Shown: positions 47,978 to 59,600 of the stretch, one piece after another
Position numbering within the stretch: position 1 is the first letter of the stretch
How the letters are laid out: every line of letters starts with the position of its first letter
Source of the DNA: Alnus glutinosa
Lineage: Eukaryota > Streptophyta > Magnoliopsida > Fagales > Betulaceae
DNA: 64,000 nt
Assembly: GCF_958979055.1 (NCBI RefSeq)
Contig: NC_084888.1
Location: forward strand, 3,862,001-3,926,000
Direction of reading: 5' to 3'
Made by a program: the position numbers and the translations under genes
The notes under the pieces: model-generated
Database searches by the model: none
The model's input: the letters and a program-made list of their open reading frames with translations, nothing else
Told to the model about the DNA's origin: nothing

Positions 47978-47984
47978 CTATTCG

Positions 47985-48425
47985 TGAGTCGTGTTAATAA
48001 TTATTAGTCTTAATGTCGCGTGTATGAATATAAGACTACATAAGTCAACTATAAATTAATTAAACGGGTCAAACCTTTCAGCACTAATTTGCTAATTTTG
48101 TATTGAGATCGTGGGTTATGTTAAAAATTGTCAGTCTTAATGTCACATGTCGATGCATATGCATGATAGAAGACTATATATGTGAATCATAACTTTATCC
48201 ATTAATTAAACGGGTCAAATCATTCAATCATATTCCTTTGATTTCATATTGGATTTGTGGGTCATATTAAAAATTGATAGTCCTAGTGTCACGTATCGAT
48301 AGATCAACCATAACTTAATTATTTAATTAAACGAGTCACAGTCAGATCCTTCAACCCCAACCCCAACCCCAACCCATTAATTTCGCATTGAATTTCGCGA
48401 GTTGTATAAAAAATTAACAACTGAG
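47985..48425. repeat. Degenerate tandem repeat, about 3 units of ~130-150 bp
   Basis: Recurring motifs (GTGGGT(T/C)AT(G/A)TTAAAAATTG, AG(T/C)CTTAATGTC, AATTAAACG(G/A)GTCA) come back with roughly 130-150-bp spacing. A short CCCCAA run (about 48356-48375) interrupts the last unit. Origin unknown. Confidence 0.5.
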
Positions 48426-49431
48426 TGTAATGTTCTAAAAACGACCTGCCATTTATATTCTTTCTTAAAGTTTGTCATTAATGGGAAGCCATCATTAAAA
48501 TTGGTGGTTTCAAATCTGTTATCATTCAATCCGGGAATTGAAAGAGCAGTTTCTTATTGCAGTTGCAGGATTGTTGGCCGAATAGACTTTTTTTAAGCGT
48601 ACCGAGACCTCCTACACAAACCCATTTTGCCCAGTGATGGTTCAACCCATGGATCGGAACGTGATTATAGCAATAGAAGCTACATAAGAATTTAATATAT
48701 AAAATTTTATTTACAGAGTAATTTTAAAATTTTCATTTTTTTTATTTTTTATTTTTATTTTTTAAAGTAAAGGCTGATTCAAATGCTAATAGGCAATGTG
48801 ACGACAGCCCAGTAAAATGAGAGTTGAGTAGATAAGAGTTGAGTATGCAGTATTACTCGTATTTATAATGTCCACATCTTTGTCTACATCTTTCTTTTGT
48901 ATAATTAATTGTGAACTAAAGTTGGATAGATACGACGGTTGGATGCGAAATTAAAAATACAAAGGAGAGATGATAAATAAATGTGATATTTACCATACAA
49001 ATAAAAAAGTACACATAAGCAATATGTATAATCGTCACATAAATAAAAAGTTGTTAGACCTACAACTCTTTTATAATTCTTTTAGAACTTATTAATAAGT
49101 GTTGGCATGTGATTAGAGGGTGTTAAAAAAAATTTAGTGACTTAAATGGTTCTAATTATATGTTGACACGTGTCAATAAATTATAAAAAAAATTTCCATT
49201 AAATAGAGCGAAAGTTATACATCTAGAGTACTTTGGCTTGAATATAATTTCAATTGGAATTAAGACGTGTTCCGTTGAATATTAATTAAACGGTTAAATC
49301 AATCATTTAATATTAGTTTAAATTTTATAGATAAATATTAATTTAACATGGTATGGTATCTAAAAAATAAAATACTATCCGACTAAAAGTCCTAAACATT
49401 TTTCTCGTTATCCACCTCACATTTTATTTTA
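48426..49431. other. Intergenic, nothing recognised
   Basis: AT-rich DNA without recognisable gene, element ends or repeat. The ORF 48402-48596 has no domain. Confidence 0.45.
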
Positions 49432-49440
49432 ATATAAATA

Positions 49441-49622
49441 GAGAAATGATCCCTACACTCATTTCTCACAACAGCCCCACAACAAGCTGACGTGGCTGGT
49501 AATATTTTATTATTTTTTTACAAAAAGAAAAGAAAACAAAACAAAAAAAATAATAAAATATTACCAGCCACGTCAGCTTGTTGTGGGGCTGTTGTGAGAA
49601 ATGAGTGTAGGGATCATTTCTC
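49441..49622. mobile_element. Mutator-type MITE with ~79-bp perfect arms (182 bp)
   Basis: The two arms, starting GAGAAATGATCCCTACAC, are exact reverse complements over about 79 bases around a 24-base A-rich loop. The 9-bp duplication ATATAAATA (49432-49440 and 49623-49631) is diagnostic of Mutator-like transposition. Perfect arms mean a recent insertion and a transcript that would fold into a long double-stranded hairpin. Confidence 0.9.
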
Positions 49623-49631
49623 ATATAAATA

Positions 49632-50156
49632 TGTTGGATTTCACTTAATAAAGGTCCTCAACTTTCGATAAAATATTAAGATATTAATTAAATAATTAAA
49701 TCAACAATTAAAATAAGTGATAATCTATTAAGAGAATGCTTAATATATAAGCAAGTGTCGCCCATTTATGCTCCACAAAATGATTATGGATGAAATTCTA
49801 TAATGTCCTTCTACGTTTTCTATCGGGTCTTGATTCTTTTTTTTTTTTCAAAAATAAAAATAACATCTACGAGCAAAAAATTCTGTCCTACTGAGTGTAC
49901 TTCCCAAAAATTTATAGAAGAGATGGCCTGGTTGTCGAAATACATGCTTAATTGGTGTATACGTATGCATTGTCTGTAATCCTACCTTTCTTTTCGAAAT
50001 AGGTAGAATATATCCAATTCAGGTCATAGTCCTAGCTTGTTTAATATTTCCATTTTCAATTTTCATGAATGATTGTTGCCAATTAACTTTATGAGTTTCC
50101 ACTCTTAATTAGATACCCAAACCCCTGAAAAAGTAGCAACTCTTACCAAAAAATCC
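49632..50156 (+). other. Upstream region of receptor copy D
   Basis: AT-rich DNA with no clear TATA box. The last 40 bases before the ATG match the leader just before the relic uORF of copies A-C, which ties copy D to the same family and fixes its start. Confidence 0.45.
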
Positions 50157-50263
50157 ATGGAAAAGCTTCACTCCTGTAAGCTTCAGCTTCATCTCCAACT
50201 CTGTCTTCTCTTACCTCTCCATTTCTCTTCCCTTCTGCTTCTCTCATCAGCTTACACTGTTCC
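50157..50263 (+). pseudogene. CrRLK1L copy D, 5' part (signal peptide), split by the Tat element
   Basis: The ATG at 50157 opens a 36-residue segment, mostly a hydrophobic signal peptide, ending at Val-Pro where the retrotransposon sits. The last five bases, GTTCC (50259-50263), are the target duplication. Read into the LTR the frame continues to a stop at 50426, giving an 89-residue product with signal peptide and no ectodomain. The rest of the gene resumes at 62649. Confidence 0.88.
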
Positions 50264-50784
50264 TGTTAACAAATTTTCTGGAGCTGATGACTTGGAATTC
50301 CGGACAACGCCATGTATCAAAGTTCACAAGGTTGGTGAGAATCAAATGAGTGTTCCTCAAGTTGTCTGCAAAACAAAAGGGGTCGTCGGGGTGTCCCGGC
50401 AACGCCTCCTCCGACGATCAAGTTAGAATTGGTGAGAAAAAATCTGGTCAGAAAGAAGAAGTGCGTGTCTATTTAGAAGAAGATACCTCTCTTTTTTATC
50501 AGTCCAAACCTTTTATATGTCTGCCCCTCTTAAATGTCCTTCACGTCAACATTTATTACTTGAAGATGCTTTTCTTTTCCTTAATTAATTTGAGCCCATG
50601 AACCCAGGCGCTTATACCGAATCGTCCCTACTTTCCCTGATCGGCGGCGGATGATCATCGATTAATAAGACAAAAATATTAATTAGAGAGAAGTCTCCCA
50701 CTTCATTCAAATAGCTCCGCTCGTAGCTGTAGACTCTAGCTCATCTCTCTACCATTTCGATCAATTGCGGGAAATTCCTTAACA
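50264..50784 (-). mobile_element. Tat element LTR (3' LTR in element sense), 521 bp
   Basis: Ends TGTTAA...TTAACA. It differs from the other LTR at four positions noticed (one A/G, two T/C, one T/A). The tract GGGGGGTAAG, read on the minus strand just inside it at 50785-50794, is the polypurine tract. Confidence 0.93.
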
Positions 50785-51139
50785 CTTACCCCCCGAATTC
50801 TTTCTCCATTCCCGATGAAGGGGAAGAGAATTCTAGCACTTTTTTCCGGGATTGTCTCTTCCCGCCATTTAATTTGAGGGTGTTCAGGCCTCCACAGTGG
50901 GCCCCAAGGAAAGGACATTTGATTTCACCTTTCTCCAGCGTGGCCAGTTTGCTGTGGAGGGATTGGAAACGTTCCTACACCGAACAGGCGCGTTTTGTCA
51001 GGGATCAGGGACCTTAACGTGCGGCGTAATGATGATGACAAGAAGGCCTTTCAACTTCCGCGCCGGTTACAGAATTAATTCGCCGCCATCAATCAAACAG
51101 TCGCACACCTCTCCGTTTTTCAGAGGTTGTCGACTTCGT

Positions 51140-51147
51140 TATAAATA
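51140..51147 (+). promoter_or_regulatory. TATA box for the antisense gene of the Tat element
   Basis: TATAAATA about 104 bases before the ATG at 51251, with a CT-rich leader-like stretch between. It lies inside the element, outside the LTR, and faces opposite to gag-pol. Confidence 0.6.
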
Positions 51148-51250
51148 TCTCTCTTCGGCCTCAGCTCTGTTCATTTCTTCCGTCGCTCATTCTGTCTTCA
51201 TCTTCTTCTTTTCTCGGCTCTTCCTCTTCATTACCTCCTCCGAACTCCAC

Positions 51251-54200
51251 ATGGCCATCACTCGCAGAGACCCAGCATCCAGGAGTCTTGTGGACGCTCC
51301 TGAAGAGCCTATTCCCTTGGCCGTTGTCTCCCCTTCTACTGTCAGACCTGGGGTTGCGCGTTTGGTGCCGCCGGAAGATCGGTTAGAGTTGACCTGGTTG
51401 GCGTGCCACGAGGCGACTCTTCGGAGGGCTTATGACATCGGCCCATCTGTCAACATCTTCTTCCAAGAACCTGAATCGCGGGGAATAGCCGGGGGTGAAG
51501 TTACCTTGACAGAGCGCATGTTCATGGCAGGGGTTCGACTCCCGTTCCCAAAAATCGTTCGCGAGGTTTGCGCGTTCCTCGGGGTGGCCCCCGGCCAGAT
51601 CGCTCCGAATGGCTGGAGGTACGTGGTGGCGTCATCCATCCTGTGGCGGCTGGTCCTCGGAACTGAGATGGACGCCGCCCAATTCTTCAGTATATACCGT
51701 CCGTCTACCAAGGACGGAGCCGTCGAGCTGCGAGTGCGCCAAGATCCGATATTCATCTACCTCGATCAGCGTAAGTACGGGAACAACAAAGGTTGGAGAG
51801 AGCAGTTTTTTCGGGTCTCCGGGGAATGGGAATGCCCCTCCCAGTCGGTTATTCCGGACTCCCAACGGGTGCCTAGAGAATGGAGGCCATTGGTCGACGA
51901 CTTACGGATCCTACCTACACTGAGCATCGCTAAAATCAAGGAGGTCAACACCATGCTCTCCTTCTCGGCCAGGGCGGTTCAGTCGTCGATCGACTACGAA
52001 AATCTCGTTTCAGTCCAAAGCCTGAACGAGTGCTTTGGGTATCAAATCCTAGAGCAAAAAGTAATTCTGGACAAGCGGGGAACCCCGATAGTTGGGTGGT
52101 CCATTACGACCAGTAGGCCCATTCCGGGCAAGGTTCTGAGGAAGGTCGCCCAAAAGAGGAGTACGTCAGGGAGGCAGGCCAATCAGTCTCCCCGAAGAAC
52201 ACGCTCTTCGAAGGTTCATCAACCACAGGCCCCGGCCTCCCGAGTTTCTCAGACCCTTCCGGACAGGCCATCTTATGATTCATCGATCGGCTCCGATGAT
52301 TCTATTATGAGGGAGATTGATGAGGTAGCCGAGGCTTCATCCGAGGAAGAGGAGGGGAATTCTTCCCCAGCCGTAAAGATTCTTCCCCGAGACCCTCGGA
52401 CGAGCCCTTCTTTCCCTGGTTCGGGTGCCCGCTCGCCTCCCATTTCTTTCGAAGACGTCGCCGAAGATGTGGCCACCGCTGCTACTATCGAGGTGGTAGG
52501 GCACTCTCCTACTTCTCCAAATGATTCCAACCCTCCTCCCCAACCTGCAGAAGGTTCGGTTATTCAACCTGAGGCGCCCCTGCCTCAGCAGAAAGGGAAG
52601 AGGGTCGCTCCGGGGGCCGACGAAGGCCCCGAATCCAAAAAACTTCGAGCTCAACGGGATAGCAGTTTTATGGTTGGCCGGATATTGGCCATGGCCAAGG
52701 TTTATACTCTTCCTGGCAGCCAGAATCCTCCAAGCACTGCATCCCTTCCTACGCTTATCACGTCGGTGACTTCTCCTGTCGAACCTGTTGCCCACCCGGG
52801 GGCTGAAGCGAGCCCCGGAGTTAATGTTGTTGCGGGAGACGAAATTCCTCCTAGGGGGTCAACAATTCAATCACCACTGAGGGAGGAGCCGGATACTTTC
52901 TCTCAGGAGTTCAACAATCTGCAAGAAGAGGTGGCCTCCGAAAGGGAGGCGCTCGGGCAGGCCTCTCCGACGCCCGCTTTTCCCATCAGGCCTGAGTCTT
53001 CAACTCCGATTCCGGTCCCCACGTCGCCCCAAGCTTCTACCTTCGTTCTCCCTTCCGATTCTGCAACTGCTGGGCGACGACAGGACTTTCAGACCCACGG
53101 GCTAGCAGGATGTCCCCTGGAAGCTCTGAGCTCCCTAGTCACTCCGGACTACAGCCCCCTGTTCGGGGAGCTCCCAGTGGAGGGCTATGCCGAGCAGCTT
53201 ACCGGAAAGATCCTTCAGGTACATGGTTCTGACATTCCTTATTTTTAGTTTATCTCCCATCTCCATTCAAGTACTGATGCCTCATTCTTACTTAGTTCGC
53301 CGTGGACGTTGCCGCATCCTGGAGGAGTCTTCGGGAACCCGAGCAAGACCAACGCGAGGCCATTCAGTCATTACAGGCTCGGGTGAAGGAGTTGGAAGAG
53401 GAGTCCCAGGGGCAGAGGAGAGCTTTGGCCGAGTCCGAGAAGCACCGGTTAAGGCTCCAAAAACTATCCGAGCTCCGGGAAAGCACACTACAGAGCACTT
53501 TGACCAGCTGCGAGAGAATGGTCCGCGACATGGAGATCCTTGAGAGCAATCTATCCGCAGCCCAAACTCGGCTAAAAGATGCTCTTTTCGAGAAGGCCAA
53601 ACTCGAGGCCACATTGGGGGTAGAGCTTCAATCCTCTGGCTCTTTGCGGGCAACTGTCCAATCCCTACAAGCCGAGAATTCGGAGTTGAAATCCGAGCTG
53701 CAATCAATTCAAGCGGCGAAAGACCAAGCCCTGATCGACAATGAAAAGCTTGCCGAGGAAAGAGATCAAGCGTTGTTCGAGAAGGGAATAGCGCTCACCG
53801 CTAGGGACCGGGTTACGTCGGAGCTCGAACAAGCCATTGCTGACAAAAAGCAAGCTTTCGACGATCAGATCAGTGCGTACGAGGAAAGGAGAGAAGCGGT
53901 GGAGATGATTGAAGAGCTCCATCTTCAAGTGGTTGAGCTCACCAGGGAGCTTTCTCAGGTTCCAGAGCTCCGAGATACATCATGGGCCGTGGGCTTCAAT
54001 TGGGGCTTTGAACACTTCAGAGGTGTTGCCAGAAGTTCCCCTCCCGGTGACGAGTCCTTCAAGGATCTCGACATCAGCACCATCCAGATCCCGGACGAGG
54101 CCTTGGAGACCATGGCCAAGCTAGGAGTCGACCAATTCCCTCATGTAGCCGATTGGAGCCCGAAAACCTCTAAACCCGCCCCGGCAGGAAACTCAGAGTC

Positions 54201-54267
54201 GGGGTCCACTTCCTCTTCATCCGGAGAAGGGGCTCCGTCCTCCAGTCGCGCCCCCGGCAACCCCTGA
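51251..54267 (+). CDS. Antisense accessory gene of the Tat element, two exons (979 aa)
   Basis: Exon 1 is 51251-53218 and exon 2 is 53296-54267, joined in phase 0. Without splicing the frame stops at 53248. Residues about 40-260 resemble the 'putative gypsy type transposon' domain family (PF04195/Transposase_28 type) seen in plant Tat-type elements, judged from general pattern. A Pro/Ser-rich acidic linker follows (about 290-650), containing a bipartite basic cluster (GKR...ESKKLR, about 451-470) that could be a nuclear localisation signal. Exon 2 encodes a long coiled coil (about 665-870) and a Ser/Gly-rich tail. No catalytic motif is visible; function unknown. It has its own TATA box and is encoded on the strand opposite gag-pol. 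An in-frame reading upstream to 50897 exists but lacks an ATG at that point; 51251 follows the TATA box and is the better start. Confidence 0.75.
53219..53295 (+). other. 77-bp intron of the antisense gene
   Basis: Donor CAG|GTACAT and acceptor TTCTTACTTAG|TTC. T-rich, with an in-frame stop inside. Removal joins two open frames exactly in phase. Confidence 0.75.
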
Positions 54268-55200
54268 TAACTCCTTTCTTTCTTTTTGAAAATATCAATG
54301 TACTGCTTTGCTTTATCATTTCAATGAAAAGGAGATTCGTATATTTCATTTATTACTGCCATTAATGAACATCTCGTCTGGTCTTACTCCATTAATGGCT
54401 ACCGGCCCGAATTGATTTTCAATCTAACTTTTTAGCGTTAGGTATACCTGCCATTATGGGAATAGCGAATGCATTTAAACAATTTCGCACCTATATATGT
54501 ATGTACCTCTGGACTTCCCGTCCATCATATTTTCATCTCAAGCTCTTGCGCTTGCCTTTTCTCATTTGGAGTCGCGTCGTGTTCGCGGTTCCAGCACTTA
54601 GGCATGGAGTTAAGAGTGTCCCAATTCCAGCATCTAGACCCACTTGGATGCGTGATCTTCGGCTTTATCTAGCAAGGGAGGCGCGATCTCCGGCTTTACG
54701 CCGGAGATATCCCATTGCTTACCACGCCCAGTTGGGAGTCGCCTGCTTCACGGTCCACTCCGGCGTCCAGTGGACCCCATCGTCCGACTTCTCGCCACTC
54801 TCCAACTTTGCATTGGCCACATGTGCCTTTGAACCACTGGGTTCCCGTCTGCTAGGGATGTCGCCTCCTGACAACGTCTCCATGAGGAGGAAGCGGAAGA
54901 GGTCGGTGACTTGTTAGCACCCGACTTACCCTCATGTACGCCAGCCCAAATATTTTACAACATGTAATTGTGTATTTTATCAATAAGCATGTTCTTTTCT
55001 CTCTTTTTAAATATCTCCTTTAGATGTTGTTCCCGAACCAAATAAGAACATACGAACGTCCGAGGGGGCGGGATCACTTACCCCACTCTTCCCCTCCAAA
55101 TCTATGCGTTGCTACTAAGTAGGAACGAAGGGATTTGTTATGTGAAAGGGGTAAACTGAAGTGATCACAAACCAAGCAGTCAAACGTTATCTTATTGTCT
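54268..55200. other. Spacer of the Tat element between antisense gene and repeat array
   Basis: It holds the probable 3' UTR of the antisense gene (to about 54350) and a perfect hairpin ATCTCCGGC-5-GCCGGAGAT (54686-54708). The plus-strand ORF 54456-54917 resembles no protein. Confidence 0.5.
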
Positions 55201-56012
55201 GGAGACAGGAGGTCCATCCGTTTATCCCCTCGTGGGGGCGGGCTCCTTCACCCCCCTGTCCGGAGACAGGAGGTCCACCCGTTCATCCCCTCGTGGGGGC
55301 GGGCTCCCTCACCCCCCTGTCCGGAGACAGGAGGTCCACCCGTTCATCCCCTCGTGGGGGCGGGCTCCCTTTAATCCTCCTGTCCGGAGACAAGAGGTCC
55401 ACCCGTTCATCCCCTCGTGGGGGTGGGCTCCCTCACCCCCCTGTCCGGAGACAGGGGGTCCACCCGTTCATCCCCTCGTGGGGGCGGGCTCCCTCACCCC
55501 CCTGTCCGGAGACAGGGGGTCCACCCGTTCATCCCCTCGTGGGGGCGGGCTCCCTTTAATCCTCCTGTCCGGAGACAGGAGGTCCACCCGTTCATCCCCT
55601 CTTGGGGGCGGGCTCCCTCACCCCCCTGTCCGGAGACAGGGGGTCCACCCGTTCATCCCCTCGTGGGGGCGGGCTCCCTTTAATCCTCCTGTCCGGAGAC
55701 AGGAGGTCCACCCGTTCATCCCCTCGTGGGGGCGGGCTCCCTTTAATCCTCCTGTCCGGAGACAGGAGGTCCACCCGTTCATCCCCTCGTGGGGGCGGGC
55801 TTCCTTCACCCCCCTGTCCGGAGACAGGAGGTCCACCCGTTCATCCCCTCGTGGGGGCGGGCTCCTTCACCCCCCTGTCCGGAGACAGGAGGTCCACCCG
55901 TTCATCCCCTCGTGGGGGCGGACTCCCTCACCCCCCTGTCCGGAGACAGGGGGTCCACCCGTTCATCCCCTCGTGGGGGCGGGCTTCCTTCACCCCCCTG
56001 TCCGGAGACACG
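55201..56012. repeat. GC-rich tandem array 1, 13 units of 61/63 bp
   Basis: Units read GGAGACAGGAGGTCCACCCG, then TTCATCCCCTCGTGGGGGCG, then a variable end. Two unit types exist: 61 bp (ending TCACCCCCCTGTCC) and 63 bp (ending TTTAATCCTCCTGTCC). Each holds two inverted repeats, CCTGTC-CGGA-GACAGG across the unit junction and CCCC-TCGT-GGGG. Few stops occur, so long ORFs appear on both strands, all spurious. It lies between pol and the 3' LTR in element sense. Confidence 0.93.
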
Positions 56013-56280
56013 AGGTCCAAATATTTTCGGAATTAATACAACAAAAGCTTCACTTTACAAGACAAGAATTTCAAAAGTAATACTTTTTGAGGTGTTCTAC
56101 ATTCCAGGCCCTTGGGAGCGCTTTCCCTTGCTCCGTAGCTAGGCGATAGGCCCCGTTTCCACAAGAGCTAACGAATCTGTACGGCCCTTCCCAGTTCGGT
56201 CCCAGCTTACCATTGGTAGGCTCTTGAGTCATCAGGTTGACCTTCCGCAGGACCCAATCGCCAACTTGAAGCTCTCTGGG
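56012..56280 (-). repeat. Duplicated tail of pol, copy 1 (269 bp)
   Basis: Same length as 56624-56892, with two differences noticed. It encodes the last C-terminal residues of the integrase region and the pol stop, detached from pol, and stops abruptly inside the next array. It marks a segmental duplication of array plus pol tail within the element. Confidence 0.9.
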
Positions 56281-56632
56281 GGCGGGCTCCCTTTAATCCT
56301 CCTGTCCGGAGACAGGAGGTCCACCCGTTCATCCCCTCGTGGGGGCGGGCTCCCTTTAATCCTCCTGTCCGGAGACAGGAGGTCCACCCGTTCATCCCCT
56401 CGTGGGGGCGGGCTTCCTTCACCCCCCTATCCAGAGACAGGAGGTCCACCCGTTCATCCCCTCGTGGGGGCGGGCTCCTTCACCCCCCTGTCCGGAGACA
56501 GGAGGTCCACCCGTTCATCCCCTCGTGGGGGCGGGCTCCCTCACCCCCCTGTCCGGAGACAGGGGGTCCACCCGTTCATCCCCTCGTGGGGGCGGGCTTC
56601 CTTCACCCCCTGTCCGGAGACAGGAGGTCCAA
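56276..56632. repeat. GC-rich tandem array 2, 5 units
   Basis: Same 61/63-bp units as array 1, between the two copies of the pol tail. The order of unit types matches the end of array 1 (two 63-bp units, then 61/62-bp units), supporting origin by duplication. Confidence 0.9.
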
Positions 56633-56682
56633 ATATTTTCGGAATTAATACAACAAAAGCTTCACTTTACAAGACAAGAATT

Positions 56683-59600
56683 TCAAAAGTAATACTTTTT
56701 GAGGTGTTCTACATTCCAGGCCCTTGGGAGCGCTTTCCCTTGCTCCGTAGCTAGGCGATAGGCCCCGTTTCCACAAGAGCTAACGACTCTGTACGGCCCT
56801 TCCCAGTTCGGTCCCAGCTTACCATCGGTAGGCTCTTGAGTCATCAGGTTGACCTTCCGCAGGACCCAATCGCCAACTTGAAGCTCTCTGGGTCTAACCT
56901 TCTTATCATAATACTTGGCCACATGGCGTTGATAGGCCGTACATGCTGTGCGAGCGTCCTCCCGGCGTTCCTGCAATAAATCCAAGCGCAGATTCATGCC
57001 TTCTTCGTTCAACCCCAGATTGTAGTGGGCCACTCTGAAACTTGGTGACCCCACCTCAACTGGTACTACTGCTTCCATCCCATAGGTGAGGGCAAACGGG
57101 GTCTCTCCCGTTGCAGTTCTGACCGTAGTCCGGTAGGACCAGAGCACTTCCGGGAGGTACTCGACCCATGCTCCCTTCCTCTGGCCAAGTTTTTTCTTCA
57201 ACGTTTGAATCAACATTTTGTTAGTGGCCTCCACCTGGCCGTTCGATTTAGGGAAGACAGGAGTGGAGAAATTCTTCCGTATGCCCAGCTCGGAACACCA
57301 TTCACGGAAACGGTCACAATCGAACTGCTTGCCATTATCGGTCACCATGGCATAGGGTATCCCAAATCTGCACACTATCGACTTCCATAGGAACTTAATG
57401 ACATTCTCGGTTGTGATCGTCGCAAGTGCCTCGGCCTCCGCCCACTTAGTAAAATAATCCACTGCAACCAGTACAAACTTCTTGTTACCTTTTCCCGTTG
57501 GTAGGGGACCGACAATGTCGACCCCCCACTTGGCGAATGGCCAGGGAGAGGTAATTGAATGAAGGTATTCCGGAGAGCTTCTGGGGATACGACAGAATCT
57601 CTGGCACGCATCACAGACTCTTACTAACTCCACTGCGTCTTTACTCATCGTCGGCCAGTAATATCCTGCCCTGACAACCTTGTTCACTAGAGCCTTAGCT
57701 CCTGAATGGTTTCCGCATACTCCATGGTGCACTTCCCTCAATACATAATCCGCATCTTCATTCGGCAGGCATTTTAGTAAAGGAAAGGAATACCCCCGTC
57801 GGTATAAAGTTCCTCCAACTAAAACATAACGCGCCGAGTGACGGACAATTTTCTGAGCATCTTCCTTGGCCGGCGGGAGCTCACCTGTTCTCAGATACCG
57901 TACAATTTCAGTAGCCCATTCGGGGTCCACCTCGCCTACTTGCATCAGTTCTTCTGTCGCCAATACCGTGGGGTGAGCTTTGGTCAGGAGTCTGCAGCCG
58001 CGTACTGACACCGCGGGGTCCGATCCAGATCCGATTCGCGAGAGAGCGTCTGCCAACCCATTCTTCTCCCGGGGGATTTTAACTACGACGATCCTGTCAA
58101 AGTACGAGTAGAATTGATGTACTTTTTCGAGGCATTCGGACATCCTCGTTTCCTGCGTGGCGTAACTCCCGTTTATCTGATCAACAATTACTCGCGAATC
58201 GCTTCGAATCTCTATATCCGTTATTCCCATTTGCCACACGATCTCCATGGCTGACAGCACAGCCTCATACTCAGCTTCGTTATTAGTGGCAGGGAAATCA
58301 AATTTAAGGGCATACCTGAGTTCTTCCCGGTCGGGCCCTCGGAACACCACTCCAGCTCCGCTTCCTCCCCCCGCTGAGGAACCATCAACATAGGCAACCC
58401 AAGTTGGTCCTTTCGTCGACCCTTCCTCATCCGGACTTTCACCCATCTCTACTACAAAATTAGCCAAGGCTTGTGCCTTTGTCGCTGTCCGGGGATGGTA
58501 CTCGATATCAAACTCTCCTAACTTGATTGCCCAATTGACTAGCCTTCCCGATAAATCGGGTTTCTGCAGCACCTTCCGAAGGGGGTATTCAGTGAGGACC
58601 CGTACCGCATGGGCTTGAAAGTAGGGCCTTAACCTTCGCGCTGAGATCACCAGAGCATACGCTAATTTCTCAATCCGAGGATATCGCTCTTCCGCCCCAT
58701 GTAATACCTTACTAGTAAAGTACACTGGCCTCTGCTTGCCTGATTCTTCCCTTACTAATACTGAGCTGACTCCAGTTCGGGACACCGCAAGATACAAATA
58801 GAGGATCTCCCCCTCCACTAGGCGACTCAAGAGCGGGGGATTGGATAAATAGGTCTTTAGCTCCGCAAAGGCCCTCTCACATTCCTCCGTCCAGCTGAAA
58901 GCCCTCTTTAACACCCTAAAGAAGGGCAAGCACTTGTCCGACGACCGGGAAACAAAGCGATTCAAAGCGGCTAACCTTCCCGTCAATCGTTGCAGTTGCT
59001 TCATTGTCCGGGGGGATGGCATTTCCAAAATAGCCTTCACTTTATCGGGATTCGCTTCGATTCCCCTATGCGACACCATAAACCCCAAGAACTTTCCGGA
59101 GTCGACACCGAAAGCACACTTCTGCGGGTTCAGCTTCATTCGGTACCTCCTCAAATTTTCAAATGCTTCCTCCAGATCGGCAGTATGGCCTCCAGTAGTC
59201 AGGCTTTTGACAAGCATGTCGTCAACATAAACCTCCATATTCCGCCCGATTTGCGTTTGGAACATTTTGTTCACCAGTCTTTGGTACGTAGCACCAGCAT
59301 TTTTTAATCCGAAGGGCATTACCGTATAACAATACAGCCCTCGATCAGTCGTGAACGACGTCTTCTCCTGGTCGGACTCCGCCATGCGTATTTGATTGTA
59401 ACCGAAAAATACATCCATAAAGCTTAACACCTCGTGACCGGCCGTCGAGTCGACGAGCTGGTCTATCCTGGGGAGAGGAAAGCTGTCTTTCGGACAAGCT
59501 TTGTTGAGGTCGGTGAAGTCTACACACATCCTCCACTTCCCATTTGCTTTCTTTACCAACACTACATTGGCCAGCCATTCCGGATAATCAACTTCCCGGA

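Noticed and set aside
48350-48380. Telomere-like CCCCAA repeats
   Set aside because: Only a few units and not the usual plant CCCTAAA; better seen as a short microsatellite in a decayed tandem repeat.
54456-54917. 153-codon ORF in the Tat spacer
   Set aside because: No recognisable domain and lies in the probable 3' region of the antisense gene; likely chance.
55201-56012. CRISPR-like array appearance
   Set aside because: Units are directly adjacent with no unique spacers, in a plant retrotransposon without cas genes.
55161-56754. Overlapping long proline/arginine-rich ORFs on both strands
   Set aside because: They are translations of the 61/63-bp tandem units, which contain few stops. Open in several frames at once and no protein-like character beyond the repeat.
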